Source: Persicitalea jodogahamensis
GTDB taxonomy: Bacteria; Bacteroidota; Bacteroidia; Cytophagales; Spirosomataceae
Reading direction: 5' to 3'
Length of the DNA stretch: 64,000 nucleotides
Assembly (NCBI RefSeq): GCF_014651615.1
Contig: NZ_BMXF01000002.1
Coordinates: forward strand, 475,439-539,438
Below are positions 44,492 to 53,159 of this stretch, piece by piece. The notes beneath the pieces are model-generated. The model was not told the origin of the DNA. It saw only the letters and a program-made list of their open reading frames with translations, and did no database searches. The translations under genes and the position numbers were made by a program. The first letter of the stretch is position 1, and every line of letters starts with the position of its first letter.

Positions 44492-45013
44492 CTAAAAATG
44501 CCGCTCGCCCAACTCCCGTTTGCCCAGCATCACTGCCCCGACCATCGCGATCAGGAATAGAATTGAAGCCAGTTCGAAGGGTAGGAGATAATCGCGGAAC
44601 AGAATTTGTCCCAGGCTCTCGACCATACCTGTTTGTGAGTTGTAGCTTCGGGGATCATACATCCCCACCTGCGATTTACGATAAGCTCCGAACAAAATAA
44701 CGAAAAGCGTACCCGCTACAATGGCGGCGGCAATCTTGGTCAGGTTGGGCATGAGATCTTTCTGGTCTTCTTTCATATTCAGAAACATGATGACGAACAG
44801 AAAAAGTACCATAATTGCCCCGGCATACACGATGATATTTACCACCGCGAGAAACTGCGCATTGAGAAGGAAATAATGCCCCGACAGGCAGAAAAAAGTC
44901 ATGATCGCGTACAGTACACTATGAATAGGGCTGCGCGAAAAAACCACCATCAGCGCACTCAGGATGGTGAGGAACGACAAAAAGTAAAATATGGAGAGGG
45001 TAGCTGGGATCAC
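44492..45013 (-). CDS. nuoJ: NADH-quinone oxidoreductase subunit J
   Basis: 173 residues with five membrane helices (LSIFYFLSFLTILSALMVVF, FLAVVNIIVYAGAIMVLFLF and others). The conserved IVYAGAIMVLFLFVIMFLN segment is diagnostic of NuoJ. NuoJ belongs to the membrane arm near the quinone site and proton path. The start is GTG at 45013. It is the last gene of the operon, 88 bp after nuoI, and is followed directly by a terminator rather than nuoK, as would be usual. Confidence 0.92.
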   Translation of the reverse strand: MIPATLSIFYFLSFLTILSALMVVFSRSPIHSVLYAIMTFFCLSGHYFLLNAQFLAVVNIIVYAGAIMVLFLFVIMFLNMKEDQKDLMPNLTKIAAAIVAGTLFVILFGAYRKSQVGMYDPRSYNSQTGMVESLGQILFRDYLLPFELASILFLIAMVGAVMLGKRELGERHF

Positions 45014-45101
45014 TTTTAGTAATGATGAGGGGTCCGCCCCCGCGGTGATGAATAATGAATGATGAACGACCAGGCTGCCGAAAGCCGACTGCTAAAAGCC
45101 A

Positions 45102-45695
45102 TTAAGGAATTGCTCTCGGAACGAACTCGGCGGCTTCGCCTTTTGCTTCGATCAGATTCTGTTCCCGGGCTTCTTCCTTAGTCCAGGCTTTACGAAGATA
45201 GCGATTGTTCATGTTTTCGGTCAGTAAATCCTTACCCCAAATCACTTGGTCACGCTCGGTGAAGACCGGAACGAACTCGTCGTGGCGCAGGTACACGGCT
45301 TGCTTGGGACAGGCCTCTTCGCACAGGCCGCAGAAGATGCAGCGCAGCATATTTACCTCATAAATAGCAGCGTACTTTTCTTCACGGTACAGGTGTTCCT
45401 CCCCTTTCTTGCGCTCTTCAGCTACAATTTGGATGGCCTCGGCCGGACAGGCCACGGCGCACAGCCCGCAAGCCGTGCAGCGTTCGCGTCCTTGCTCATC
45501 GCGCTTCAGCACGTGCCGTCCCCGGAATACGGGACCCAAATAACGCTTCACTTCGGGGTAGCGGATCGTGACTTTCTTCTGGAAAAAGTGCTTGATCGTA
45601 ATCGCCATGCCCGTTGCAATGGCCGGAAGATAAATCTTCTCCGCCAGCGTCATTTCCTTATTACTTACTTGCTTGGATCGGTTGGTTAATTGCAT
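45102..45695 (-). CDS. nuoI: NADH-quinone oxidoreductase subunit I
   Basis: 197 residues, ferredoxin-like, in the peripheral arm. CTACGLCAVACP and CIFCGLCEEACP bind the two 4Fe-4S clusters (N6a, N6b) that pass electrons to NuoB. FRGRHVLKRDEQGRERCTAC is typical. ATG at 45695 chosen; a second ATG 14 codons on (MTLAEKIYL) is also possible and agrees with many homologues. It is separated from nuoH by 117 bp of AT-rich spacer. Confidence 0.93.
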   Translation of the reverse strand: MQLTNRSKQVSNKEMTLAEKIYLPAIATGMAITIKHFFQKKVTIRYPEVKRYLGPVFRGRHVLKRDEQGRERCTACGLCAVACPAEAIQIVAEERKKGEEHLYREEKYAAIYEVNMLRCIFCGLCEEACPKQAVYLRHDEFVPVFTERDQVIWGKDLLTENMNNRYLRKAWTKEEAREQNLIEAKGEAAEFVPRAIP

Positions 45696-45812
45696 TTTTT
45701 AAGGGGCAAAAATTTTGTTTAAATGTTGATACGGCCATTCGTTCAGAAGTGTTAATAAAAACAATTTACCCAGCTAAAAGACCAGTGCCTAAACAATTAA
45801 ACCTTTACCTTT

Positions 45813-46892
45813 TTATTTCAGCATGGCCGTCAGCGCGGGTTCGATAAAGATAACGGCCAGACCCGTGACGACGATGTTAAACATCGCCAGCGGAATAAGG
45901 GCTTTCCAGCCCAGGTTCATGAGTTGATCATAACGGAAACGGGGAAGCGTCCAGCGTACCCACATGTAGAAAAACACGCCGAACAGGGACTTTCCAAAAA
46001 ATACTGCCGTGCCGATAAGTGTGGCGACGTTGTGACCAGCGACGGTACCGAAGGCATCCGTCAGCGCGCCAGCCACCCAGTCCATACCGGGATAATTATA
46101 GCCGCCAAAGTACAGGGCCGATATTACCGCCGACGATACGAACATATTAATGTACTCAGCGAAAAGATAAAAGCCCAGTTTCATGCTGCTGTATTCGGTA
46201 TGGTAGCCGCCCACAAGCTCGGTTTCGCACTCAGGCAGATCAAATGGCGTACGGTTGCATTCGGCAAAGGCGCAGGTAAGGAAAATAATAAAGCCCAGCG
46301 GCTGATACCAGATGTTCCAGTTACCGCCATGTTGCTGCGCCACGATGTCGCCAATCGAAAGCGATTCGCTGATCATGATAATCGCCACGATCGACATCCC
46401 CATCGCCACCTCGTAGCTGATGTTCTGAGAAGCGGCCCGAATCGCACCCAACAGCGAAAACTTGTTGTTGGAGGCCCAGCCACCAATCATCAGTCCATAC
46501 ACGCCCAACGATACGATGCCAAAGATGTATAGAATTCCGACGTTGGCTTCTACAGCCTGCACGGCTACTTCTACGCCGTCGTAAATGATCGTGTCGCCAA
46601 ATGGGATGACGGCACTAGCCATCAGCGCTGTGAGCATAGCCACACAGGGCCCGGCGATGAACAGCCACTTATTGGCTTGAGCAGGAATAAAGTCTTCTTT
46701 GAAGAACATTTTTCCGGCGTCGGCCAGCGGCTGCAATAGACCCCAGGGCCCGGCCCGGTCAGGACCAAGGCGGTCCTGAATAAATCCTGCCACCTTGCGC
46801 TCGCCGTAGGTCGAATACATGGCAATCAGCAACGTCAGGCCAAAAATGACCAGAATGATGATGGACTTTATAATGAATGGTACTAATTCCAT
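45813..46892 (-). CDS. nuoH: NADH-quinone oxidoreductase subunit H
   Basis: 359 residues with about eight membrane helices. YSTYGERKVAGFIQDRLGPD (ERKxxGxxQxRxGP) near residue 25 and CAFAECNRTPFDLPECETEL near the loop are the quinone-site signatures. NuoH joins the peripheral and membrane arms. Length is slightly longer than the family average. The 106-bp upstream spacer contains an inverted repeat TTGAAaGGTCAA/TTGACCTTCAA (around 46920-46990). Confidence 0.93.
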   Translation of the reverse strand: MELVPFIIKSIIILVIFGLTLLIAMYSTYGERKVAGFIQDRLGPDRAGPWGLLQPLADAGKMFFKEDFIPAQANKWLFIAGPCVAMLTALMASAVIPFGDTIIYDGVEVAVQAVEANVGILYIFGIVSLGVYGLMIGGWASNNKFSLLGAIRAASQNISYEVAMGMSIVAIIMISESLSIGDIVAQQHGGNWNIWYQPLGFIIFLTCAFAECNRTPFDLPECETELVGGYHTEYSSMKLGFYLFAEYINMFVSSAVISALYFGGYNYPGMDWVAGALTDAFGTVAGHNVATLIGTAVFFGKSLFGVFFYMWVRWTLPRFRYDQLMNLGWKALIPLAMFNIVVTGLAVIFIEPALTAMLK

Positions 46893-46998
46893 TTTTGTGT
46901 TTGTAGTGACGTTGTCCTATGGTTGAAAGGTCAAGGGCTGCAACGCGGTCAAGAGTTGGTTCGAAACTATCTTTACCCGTTGACCTTCAATTTTTAGC

Positions 46999-48114
46999 CT
47001 AGTTTTCTGTGTTCTCAAACGCCGACCGCTCGTTGGCTTTCCTGTTGTTTTCAATGCTCAGCTGTCGTACTGTTTCCTCGTCGGTGATGAACGGACGGGA
47101 ATCGTCGATGGGCTTGTATTGCGAATTGGCCAGCCGAAGAGCAAAATCAGGTTTTTTAACGGTGTCGGCGCGGTATTTGTTGGCCGAAACTACCGAACTC
47201 CGGAGTACTTTGGTCGGTCCTTCAATGATCCAGTCGCTGGTTTTTTTCTTCTCAAAGCGGCAGGTATTGCAAATCCATTCTTCTACCTCACCCCACTCGT
47301 TTTTGCGGGCCGTAACGCGGATCACTTCTTCGCCCCGGTACCAAAGCGTAACATGACTGCTGCATTTATCACAGTCGCGGTGGGCATCCACGGGCTTACT
47401 AAACCACACGCGGTTTTTGAAACGATAGGTTTTGTCGGTCAAGGCACCTACCGGGCAGACGTCAATGACGTTGCCGGAAAAGTCATTGTCGATTGATTTT
47501 TCGATATACGTGCTGATCTCGGCGGCATCGCCCCGGCCCAATACGCCATGCACGCGTTTCTCGGTAATCTGATCAGCGGTATAAACGCAGCGGTAGCACA
47601 AGATGCAGCGCGTCATGTGAAGCTGAATATAGGGGCCGATATCGTGTTTCTCAAAAGTCCGGCGTTCTTCCTCGTAACGCTGGTTGGAGGATCCGTGCTC
47701 GTAGGCAAAATCCTGCAAATGGCACTCACCCGCCTGATCACAGATAGGGCAGTCGAGCGGATGATTCAGCAGCAGGAATTCTACGATGGCCTTCCGCTCT
47801 TCCAAGACGGCGGGGTTCGTCACGTTCTCGACCACCATGCCATCCTGCACCATTGTTATGCACGATGGCACAAGCTTGGGCATGGGCCGTGTATCCTTCG
47901 CCGAACCTTGTGCCACCTTTACCAGACAGGCGCGGCACTTGCCGCCGCTACCTTCCAGCGGTTTGTAGTAGCACATGGCAGGCGGCACCAAATGGCCCTG
48001 ACTGGCATCGGCCTCAGCGATGCGCCGGGCTGCCTGCATAATTGTCGTGCCTGCCTCTACCTCGACCTCAATGCCATCGAAGGTTATTTTCAGTAAGTCT
48101 GGTTTTGTTTCCAT
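46999..48114 (-). CDS. nuoG: NADH-quinone oxidoreductase subunit G, short form
   Basis: 371 residues, start ATG at 48114 (a TTG lies one codon earlier). Residues 1-100 are a 2Fe-2S ferredoxin fold (CYYKPLEGSGGKCRACLVKV). HPLDCPICDQAGECHLQDF holds the His/Cys cluster site, and TRCILCYRCVYTADQI and GNVIDVCPVGAL the 4Fe-4S sites. The ~500-residue molybdopterin-oxidoreductase domain of typical NuoG is absent. This short form is used by many Bacteroidota. It belongs to the electron-input arm. 95 bp separate it from nuoF, holding a perfect inverted repeat. Confidence 0.92.
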   Translation of the reverse strand: METKPDLLKITFDGIEVEVEAGTTIMQAARRIAEADASQGHLVPPAMCYYKPLEGSGGKCRACLVKVAQGSAKDTRPMPKLVPSCITMVQDGMVVENVTNPAVLEERKAIVEFLLLNHPLDCPICDQAGECHLQDFAYEHGSSNQRYEEERRTFEKHDIGPYIQLHMTRCILCYRCVYTADQITEKRVHGVLGRGDAAEISTYIEKSIDNDFSGNVIDVCPVGALTDKTYRFKNRVWFSKPVDAHRDCDKCSSHVTLWYRGEEVIRVTARKNEWGEVEEWICNTCRFEKKKTSDWIIEGPTKVLRSSVVSANKYRADTVKKPDFALRLANSQYKPIDDSRPFITDEETVRQLSIENNRKANERSAFENTEN

Positions 48115-48134
48115 CAATCAATTAGTGAATGTCG

Positions 48135-48197
48135 GAATGTCTGAATTAGTGAATATTGCTTTCGCCATTAATCTTTTATTCACTAATTCAGACATTC
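48135..48197. repeat. Perfect 21-bp intergenic inverted repeat between nuoF and nuoG
   Basis: Left arm 48135-48155 (GAATGTCTGAATTAGTGAAT plus A) and right arm 48177-48197 are exact reverse complements, around a 21-base loop beginning TTGCTTTCGCC. No T-run follows, so termination is unlikely. The stem may stabilise mRNA or modulate the nuoF-nuoG ratio. Confidence 0.8.
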
Positions 48198-48209
48198 TCT
48201 AATTCCAAA

Positions 48210-49550
48210 TTATACTAGCTCCGCTTCGCCCATGTACACTGCTCCCGGCCTTGTGGCTTCTTTGGGGTACTTCACATGCCACTCGAATTCGTCGCGGAAA
48301 TGGCGGATAGCACTGGCGACAGGCCAGGCAGCAGCATCGCCGAGCGGGCAAATGGTGTTTCCTTCGATTTTCTTGGCGACGTCTACCAGCAGGTCGATGT
48401 CGCGCATATTGCCGTGACCGTGTTCGATTCGGTGCAGTACTTTTTCCATCCAGCCCGTTCCTTCCCGGCATGGGCTGCACTGCCCGCAGGACTCGTGGTG
48501 GTAAAAACGCGAGAAATTCCAGGTATTGCGCACAATGCAAGCCGTTTCGTCGAAGACAATAAAGCCGCCCGAGCCCAGCATGGTACCCGTTGCGAAACCA
48601 CCGTCAGACAGCGACTCATAACTCATCAGGCGATCTTCGCCGTTGGCCGTTTTATACACCAGATTGGCCGGAATTATCGGGACAGAAGATCCACCCGCTA
48701 CCAGGGCTTTCAGGTGATGTCCGTCGCGAATGCCCCCGCAGTACTCGTCGGAGTTCATGAATTCCTCCACTGAAAGGCCTAGTTCGATCTCGTAAACACC
48801 GGGATTTTTGATGTGGCCCGATGCCGAAATAAGTTTGGTTCCCGTACTGCGGCCCACCCCAACGGCGGCGTAGGCGTCGCCACCGTTGTTGATTATCCAT
48901 ACCATGTTGGCGATGGACTCCACGTTATTAACCACGGTAGGGCACTGGTACAGACCCTTTACCGCCGGAAAAGGAGGCTTGTTGCGTGGATTCCCACGCT
49001 TTCCTTCCAGCGATTCCAGCAGGGCAGTCTCCTCACCACAGATGTAGGCACCACCGCCGGGATGCACGACCAGTTCAAGGTCGTAGCCCGAGCCGAGGAT
49101 ATTTTTGCCTAAAAACCCATTGGCTTTGGCTTCGGCAATGGCTTGCTGCAAAATGTTGATGACGTACATCAGCTCACCGCGCACGTAGATGAACGACTTG
49201 TTGGCACCCAGCGCAAAGCTTGATATAATCATTCCCTCAATCAAAAGGTGAGGGATGGTTTTCATCAAATAGTGATCTTTAAAAGTACCCGGCTCCGACT
49301 CGTCGGCATTGCAAACCAGGTAGCGAGGCACGCCTTCGGGCTTAGCGAGGAAACCCCACTTCATGCCCATTGGAAAGCCCGCACCACCACGACCCCGTAC
49401 GCCCGATTTCTTGGCTTCTTCCACCACTGCCTCGGGGGACATGGTTTTTATAGCCTTTTCCAGCGCCTCGTAGCCGCCGTTCTTTCGGTAAGTGTCGAAG
49501 GTTTCGATACCTTCGATGTGCGCGTGTTCCAGTAATATTTTCTTTGACAT
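48210..49550 (-). CDS. nuoF: NADH-quinone oxidoreductase subunit F
   Basis: 446 residues, the NADH-oxidising subunit. GVRGRGGAGFPMGMKWGF is the NADH/FMN glycine-rich region, YLVCNADESEPGTFKD binds FMN, and ESCGQCSPCREGTGW ligates the N3 4Fe-4S cluster together with a later Cys (NTICPLGDAAA). It starts 10 bp after nuoE, so the two are translated together as the dehydrogenase module. Confidence 0.95.
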   Translation of the reverse strand: MSKKILLEHAHIEGIETFDTYRKNGGYEALEKAIKTMSPEAVVEEAKKSGVRGRGGAGFPMGMKWGFLAKPEGVPRYLVCNADESEPGTFKDHYLMKTIPHLLIEGMIISSFALGANKSFIYVRGELMYVINILQQAIAEAKANGFLGKNILGSGYDLELVVHPGGGAYICGEETALLESLEGKRGNPRNKPPFPAVKGLYQCPTVVNNVESIANMVWIINNGGDAYAAVGVGRSTGTKLISASGHIKNPGVYEIELGLSVEEFMNSDEYCGGIRDGHHLKALVAGGSSVPIIPANLVYKTANGEDRLMSYESLSDGGFATGTMLGSGGFIVFDETACIVRNTWNFSRFYHHESCGQCSPCREGTGWMEKVLHRIEHGHGNMRDIDLLVDVAKKIEGNTICPLGDAAAWPVASAIRHFRDEFEWHVKYPKEATRPGAVYMGEAELV

Positions 49551-49559
49551 CGCTAAAAG

Positions 49560-50057
49560 CTATTGACTCAGTTCTTCGATAATCGAATCTACCTTCTCAT
49601 TGGTCAGATTCATATAGTACTTCTCACGAATCTGAAACACCGGACCCCAGCCGCAGGCGGCCAGGCACTCCACTTCTTTCAAAGAAAAAAGCCCGTCGGG
49701 GGTAGTTTCGCCGGCCTGAATACCCAGTTTTTGTTTCAAATGCGAATATACGTCTTCGGCTCCCATCAGGCAGCAGGGACCTGTCCGGCAGTATTCGATT
49801 ACATTTTTGCCCACCGGATCGAGGTGGAACATGGTATAGAAAGTCGCTACTTCGTACACTTCGATAGGCTGAATGTCGAGTAGTTTGGCGACATGATCCA
49901 TCACCTCGCTACTCAGCCAGCCCCACTGCTCCTGCGCCACGTGTAGCACGGGAAGCAGGGCCGACTTCTGTCGTCCTTCGGGGTAGTTAGCGATCATTTG
50001 GTCCACGCGCTTCTGCCGCTCGGGCGTAAATGCAATGGGTTCGGCTACTTGGTTCAC
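49560..50057 (-). CDS. nuoE: NADH-quinone oxidoreductase subunit E
   Basis: 165 residues, thioredoxin-like 2Fe-2S protein. YCRTGPCCLMGAEDVY and VECLAACGWGPVFQI contain the four cluster N1a cysteines. The N-terminal helices LDIQPIEVYEVATFYTMFHL are characteristic. The start is GTG at 50057. The 70 bp to nuoD hold another inverted repeat (50082-50119). Confidence 0.94.
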   Translation of the reverse strand: MNQVAEPIAFTPERQKRVDQMIANYPEGRQKSALLPVLHVAQEQWGWLSSEVMDHVAKLLDIQPIEVYEVATFYTMFHLDPVGKNVIEYCRTGPCCLMGAEDVYSHLKQKLGIQAGETTPDGLFSLKEVECLAACGWGPVFQIREKYYMNLTNEKVDSIIEELSQ

Positions 50058-50081
50058 AACTAAATGATGAATTATGGGTGG

Positions 50082-50119
50082 TGAGTGATGAATAGCGGAT
50101 TACAATGATTCATCACTCA
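50082..50119. repeat. Intergenic inverted repeat between nuoD and nuoE
   Basis: TGAGTGATGAAT (50082-50093) pairs exactly with ATTCATCACTCA (50108-50119), loop 14 bases. Related in word composition (GAGTGATGAAT) to the 15505 and 48135 elements. No T-run follows. Confidence 0.68.
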
Positions 50120-50127
50120 TCATTAAA

Positions 50128-51360
50128 TTAACTGTCTAATTCTCCCGCGATGACGTTGAGGCTACTCATGATTACGATGGCATCGGAAAGCGTGGCACCT
50201 TTTACCATTTCGGGAAAAGCCTGGTAGTAAATGAAACAGGGGCGGCGGAAATGCAAACGATAGGGTGAACGTCCTCCATCACTGATCATGTAAAAACCCA
50301 GTTCACCGTTGCCACCCTCCACGGCATTGTAAATCTCACCAATGGGTGCATCGATTTCCCCCATCACGATCTTGAAATGGTAGATCAACGCCTCCATACT
50401 GGTGTAAACGTCATCCTTCGGAGGAAGGTAGTATTCTGGCGCATCGGCATAGTACGGGCCGATGGGCAGATTTTCGAGGGCTTGCTCGATAATTTTAAGA
50501 CTCTCCCAAATTTCGGCATTGCGAACCATGAAGCGATCATAGGTGTCGCCACTTTGACCTATGGGAATAATGAAATCGAAATCTTCGTAGGAGGAGTACG
50601 GATTCATCACCCGCACATCGTAGTCTACGCCCGCAGCCCGCAGGTTGGGGCCGGTAAAACCGTAGTTCAGAGCGCGTTCTGCAGAAATGCCGCCGACATC
50701 AATCACACGATCCATGAAAATGCGGTTGCGGTTGAACATCCGTTCGAACTCCCGCATGACCGGTGGAAACGATTTGATGAATTCACGCAGTTTCTGGATG
50801 GCCACCGGAGAGAGGTCCCGCTCCATGCCGCCAAGGCGACCCATGTTGGTCGTAAGCCGTGCCCCGCAGACTTCCTCGTATATCTCGTAAATTTCCTCTC
50901 TTTTTTCAAAAAGGTAGAGGAATCCCGTGAATGCACCCGTGTCCACACCCAGAATACCGTTACAGATCAGGTGGTCCGAAATGCGGGCAAGCTCCATCAT
51001 AATCACCCGGATGTACTGCGCCCGCTTGGGTACTTCCACCTGCAGGAACTTCTCCATCGTCATGTGCCAACCCAGATTGTTGATTGGCGACGAACAGTAG
51101 TTCATCCGGTCGGTAAGCGTTGTGATCTGGTAGTAAGGCCGGCGCTCCGCGATTTTTTCGAAAGCCCGGTGGATATAGCCGACTGTCTGCTCAGTGGAAA
51201 CGATCTTCTCGCCATCCATTTGCAGAATATTCTGGAAAATACCGTGGGTTGCCGGGTGCGTCGGTCCGAGGTTGAGCGTCGTCAACTCACCTACCAACTC
51301 GGGCTGGTCAGCGCGGGCAAGGGGATTGACGTTAGGTACTAGAAGCTGATTCTCTGCCAT
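50128..51360 (-). CDS. nuoD: NADH-quinone oxidoreductase subunit D
   Basis: 410 residues, the 49-kDa subunit lining the quinone cavity. LNLGPTHPATHGIFQNILQM contains the HPATHG quinone-site histidine loop. YCSSPINNLGWHMTMEKF, RISDHLICNGI and GFYMISDGGRSPYRLHFRRP are signatures. NuoC and NuoD are separate here, not fused as in E. coli. An 85-bp spacer precedes it. Confidence 0.95.
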   Translation of the reverse strand: MAENQLLVPNVNPLARADQPELVGELTTLNLGPTHPATHGIFQNILQMDGEKIVSTEQTVGYIHRAFEKIAERRPYYQITTLTDRMNYCSSPINNLGWHMTMEKFLQVEVPKRAQYIRVIMMELARISDHLICNGILGVDTGAFTGFLYLFEKREEIYEIYEEVCGARLTTNMGRLGGMERDLSPVAIQKLREFIKSFPPVMREFERMFNRNRIFMDRVIDVGGISAERALNYGFTGPNLRAAGVDYDVRVMNPYSSYEDFDFIIPIGQSGDTYDRFMVRNAEIWESLKIIEQALENLPIGPYYADAPEYYLPPKDDVYTSMEALIYHFKIVMGEIDAPIGEIYNAVEGGNGELGFYMISDGGRSPYRLHFRRPCFIYYQAFPEMVKGATLSDAIVIMSSLNVIAGELDS

Positions 51361-51445
51361 AATTCGATTTGGAACGTTTGACTATCGGAACTTTAAACAA
51401 TTGCTTTATTCCGCCAGTCACTCATTCACTTAGTACTGATTGACT

Positions 51446-51946
51446 TTACCTTCCAAACAAAGCATCCGTCTTGTCTTCACGGGTGGTGTCTTCCAATGGA
51501 TATTGTCGACGCATCGGGAAGTAGTCCATCTCTTCAATGTTCAAAATTCGGATTAGATTCGGGTGCCCCTCGAACTGAATACCGAAAAAATCGTAGGTCT
51601 CACGCTCCATCCAGTTGGCTGATTCGTACACCTTGGTGGCAGTAGGGATGCGTTCGTCGCCTTCGGCCAGAAACACCTTGATGCGCAATCGGAAATTATG
51701 AACCAGACTATGCAGGTGATATACCACAGCGTATTCCAGACCCGGTGTGTCGGGATAGTGCACGCCGGTAAGATCGGTAAGGAAATTGGCCTGGAATTTC
51801 TGGTGGTTGAAAAGAAACTCGAGCATCGGAATAATCTGATCGCGGGTCGTAGTGAGCGTCAGCATCTCGTAGGGTTCCTCGAAACCATAGACATCTTCTC
51901 CGAATTCGCGGAGCAGTTCTTCGGCTACTTCCTGGTTAGTAAGCAT
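51446..51946 (-). CDS. nuoC: NADH-quinone oxidoreductase subunit C
   Basis: 166 residues, the 30-kDa subunit. NFLTDLTGVHYPDTPGLEYA, LRIKVFLAEGDERIPTATKV and ESANWMERETYDFFGIQFEG, then HPNLIRILNIEEMDYFPMRR, are the family core (ERExYDxFGI and the RRxYPLE end). It is 6 bp downstream of nuoB, showing close coupling. Confidence 0.94.
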   Translation of the reverse strand: MLTNQEVAEELLREFGEDVYGFEEPYEMLTLTTTRDQIIPMLEFLFNHQKFQANFLTDLTGVHYPDTPGLEYAVVYHLHSLVHNFRLRIKVFLAEGDERIPTATKVYESANWMERETYDFFGIQFEGHPNLIRILNIEEMDYFPMRRQYPLEDTTREDKTDALFGR

Positions 51947-51952
51947 AAGGAG

Positions 51953-52495
51953 TTACTGAATGTTGTATGAAGACATCAATTCCTGATATTGCTCAGAATT
52001 GCGACGACGGAGCGACTCGTTACGGGCCAGTTCCTGTACCTGCATCAATCCTTCCAGCACCTGCTCGGGGCGGGGCGGACATCCTGGAACGTACACATCC
52101 ACCGGAATGATTCGGTCGATGCCCTGCAGCACGGGATACGAATCGAAGATGCCGCCGCTGGAAGCGCAGGCACCCATAGCCAAGACCCAGCGGGGTTCGG
52201 CCATCTGGATGTAAACCTGTTTCAGAATGGGAGCCATCTTCTTGGCAATGGTACCCATTACCATCAAAAGGTCGGCCTGACGGGGCGAAAAGCTGGGCCG
52301 CTCGGAGCCGAATCGGGCAATATCATAATGTGAACCCATCGTGGCCATAAACTCAATACCGCAACAGGAAGTGGCAAACGGCAGAGGCCAGAGCGAATTG
52401 CTGCGGGCAATGCCTATTACTTCGTCAAATGAGGTGGCGAAGAACCCGGAACCAGTGTGTCCCGGAGGGGCTTCAACTATATCTACTGATTTCAT
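51953..52495 (-). CDS. nuoB: NADH-quinone oxidoreductase subunit B
   Basis: 180 residues from the ATG at 52495 (MKSVDIVEAPPG). An in-frame ATG at 52555 would add 20 residues. WPLPFATSCCGIEFMATMGS, MGACASSGGIF and VYVPGCPPRPEQVL provide the four Cys of cluster N2, the last before quinone. The preceding 102-bp gap to nuoA holds TTCATT/AATGAA and TCGCTG/CAGCGA pairings. Confidence 0.94.
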   Translation of the reverse strand: MKSVDIVEAPPGHTGSGFFATSFDEVIGIARSNSLWPLPFATSCCGIEFMATMGSHYDIARFGSERPSFSPRQADLLMVMGTIAKKMAPILKQVYIQMAEPRWVLAMGACASSGGIFDSYPVLQGIDRIIPVDVYVPGCPPRPEQVLEGLMQVQELARNESLRRRNSEQYQELMSSYNIQ

Positions 52496-52597
52496 TTGTT
52501 CAATGGATGGTTGAAAACGGATAGCGGATGATTCATTTTCGCTGTCAGCGACCAATGAAAATTATCCGGCACTCATTATCGATTGTCAATTAATTAA

Positions 52598-52972
52598 TCA
52601 CTCTTCCCACTTCAAGACTCCCTTACGGATAATGTAATAGAAGCCTGCCAGCAGGAGGGACATGAACAGAACCATCTCCACGAAGCCAAACATGCCCAAC
52701 TTCTTGAAATTGACCGCCCAGGGGTACATGAAAATAACCTCGACGTCAAAAAGTACGAAAAGGATCGCGACCAGGAAGTACTTCACCGAAATAGGAGTAC
52801 GGGCGTCGCCGACTACTTCGATGCCGCATTCGAACGGGTCATCTTTCACTTTACCCTTGCGGCTGGGTCCGATATTGTGGGTGACGATCATCGTCACGAC
52901 GATGAAACCCAGTGCCAGCACAAACTGGACAACAATGGGCAGGAAGCCGGATGGCAGATAATTCGTGTTCAT
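52598..52972 (-). CDS. nuoA: NADH-quinone oxidoreductase subunit A
   Basis: 124 residues with three membrane helices (LPIVVQFVLALGFIVVTMIV, YFLVAILFVLFDVEVIFMYP, MVLFMSLLLAGFYYIIRKG). KDDPFECGIEVVGDARTPIS is the signature loop near the quinone site. The ATG at 52972 is preferred (an ATG five codons earlier exists). First gene of the operon, 75 bp after a matching promoter. Confidence 0.94.
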   Translation of the reverse strand: MNTNYLPSGFLPIVVQFVLALGFIVVTMIVTHNIGPSRKGKVKDDPFECGIEVVGDARTPISVKYFLVAILFVLFDVEVIFMYPWAVNFKKLGMFGFVEMVLFMSLLLAGFYYIIRKGVLKWEE

Positions 52973-53047
52973 AGTACTTATTCTCAACGGTCCGAACCGA
53001 AGAATTGTTCAACGATCCGGCGGAGTATTCCGACAATTTTTGTGGTT

Positions 53048-53078
53048 CAAAATTACTAGGCACAAACTTACCAACCAA
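53048..53078 (-). promoter_or_regulatory. Promoter of the nuo operon
   Basis: On the minus strand TTG (53076-53078), 20 bp, then TAATTTTG (53048-53055), an exact match to the Bacteroidota -33 TTG / -7 TAnnTTTG consensus. The expected start is ~53041, giving a ~70-base leader to nuoA. Confidence 0.75.
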
Positions 53079-53115
53079 ATGCGATGAAGGGGGATTTCGT
53101 CCATACCTGAAACGC

Positions 53116-53142
53116 AAAAAGCCCCTGCGGAACAGGGGCCTT
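53116..53142 (-). terminator. Terminator of the SGNH-protein gene
   Basis: Minus-strand stem GCCCCTG / CAGGGGC with loop TTCCG followed by TTTTT, about 18 bp beyond the stop at 53160. It isolates the gene from the nuo promoter. Confidence 0.85.
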
Positions 53143-53159
53143 AATGAAGTCCTATTTTA

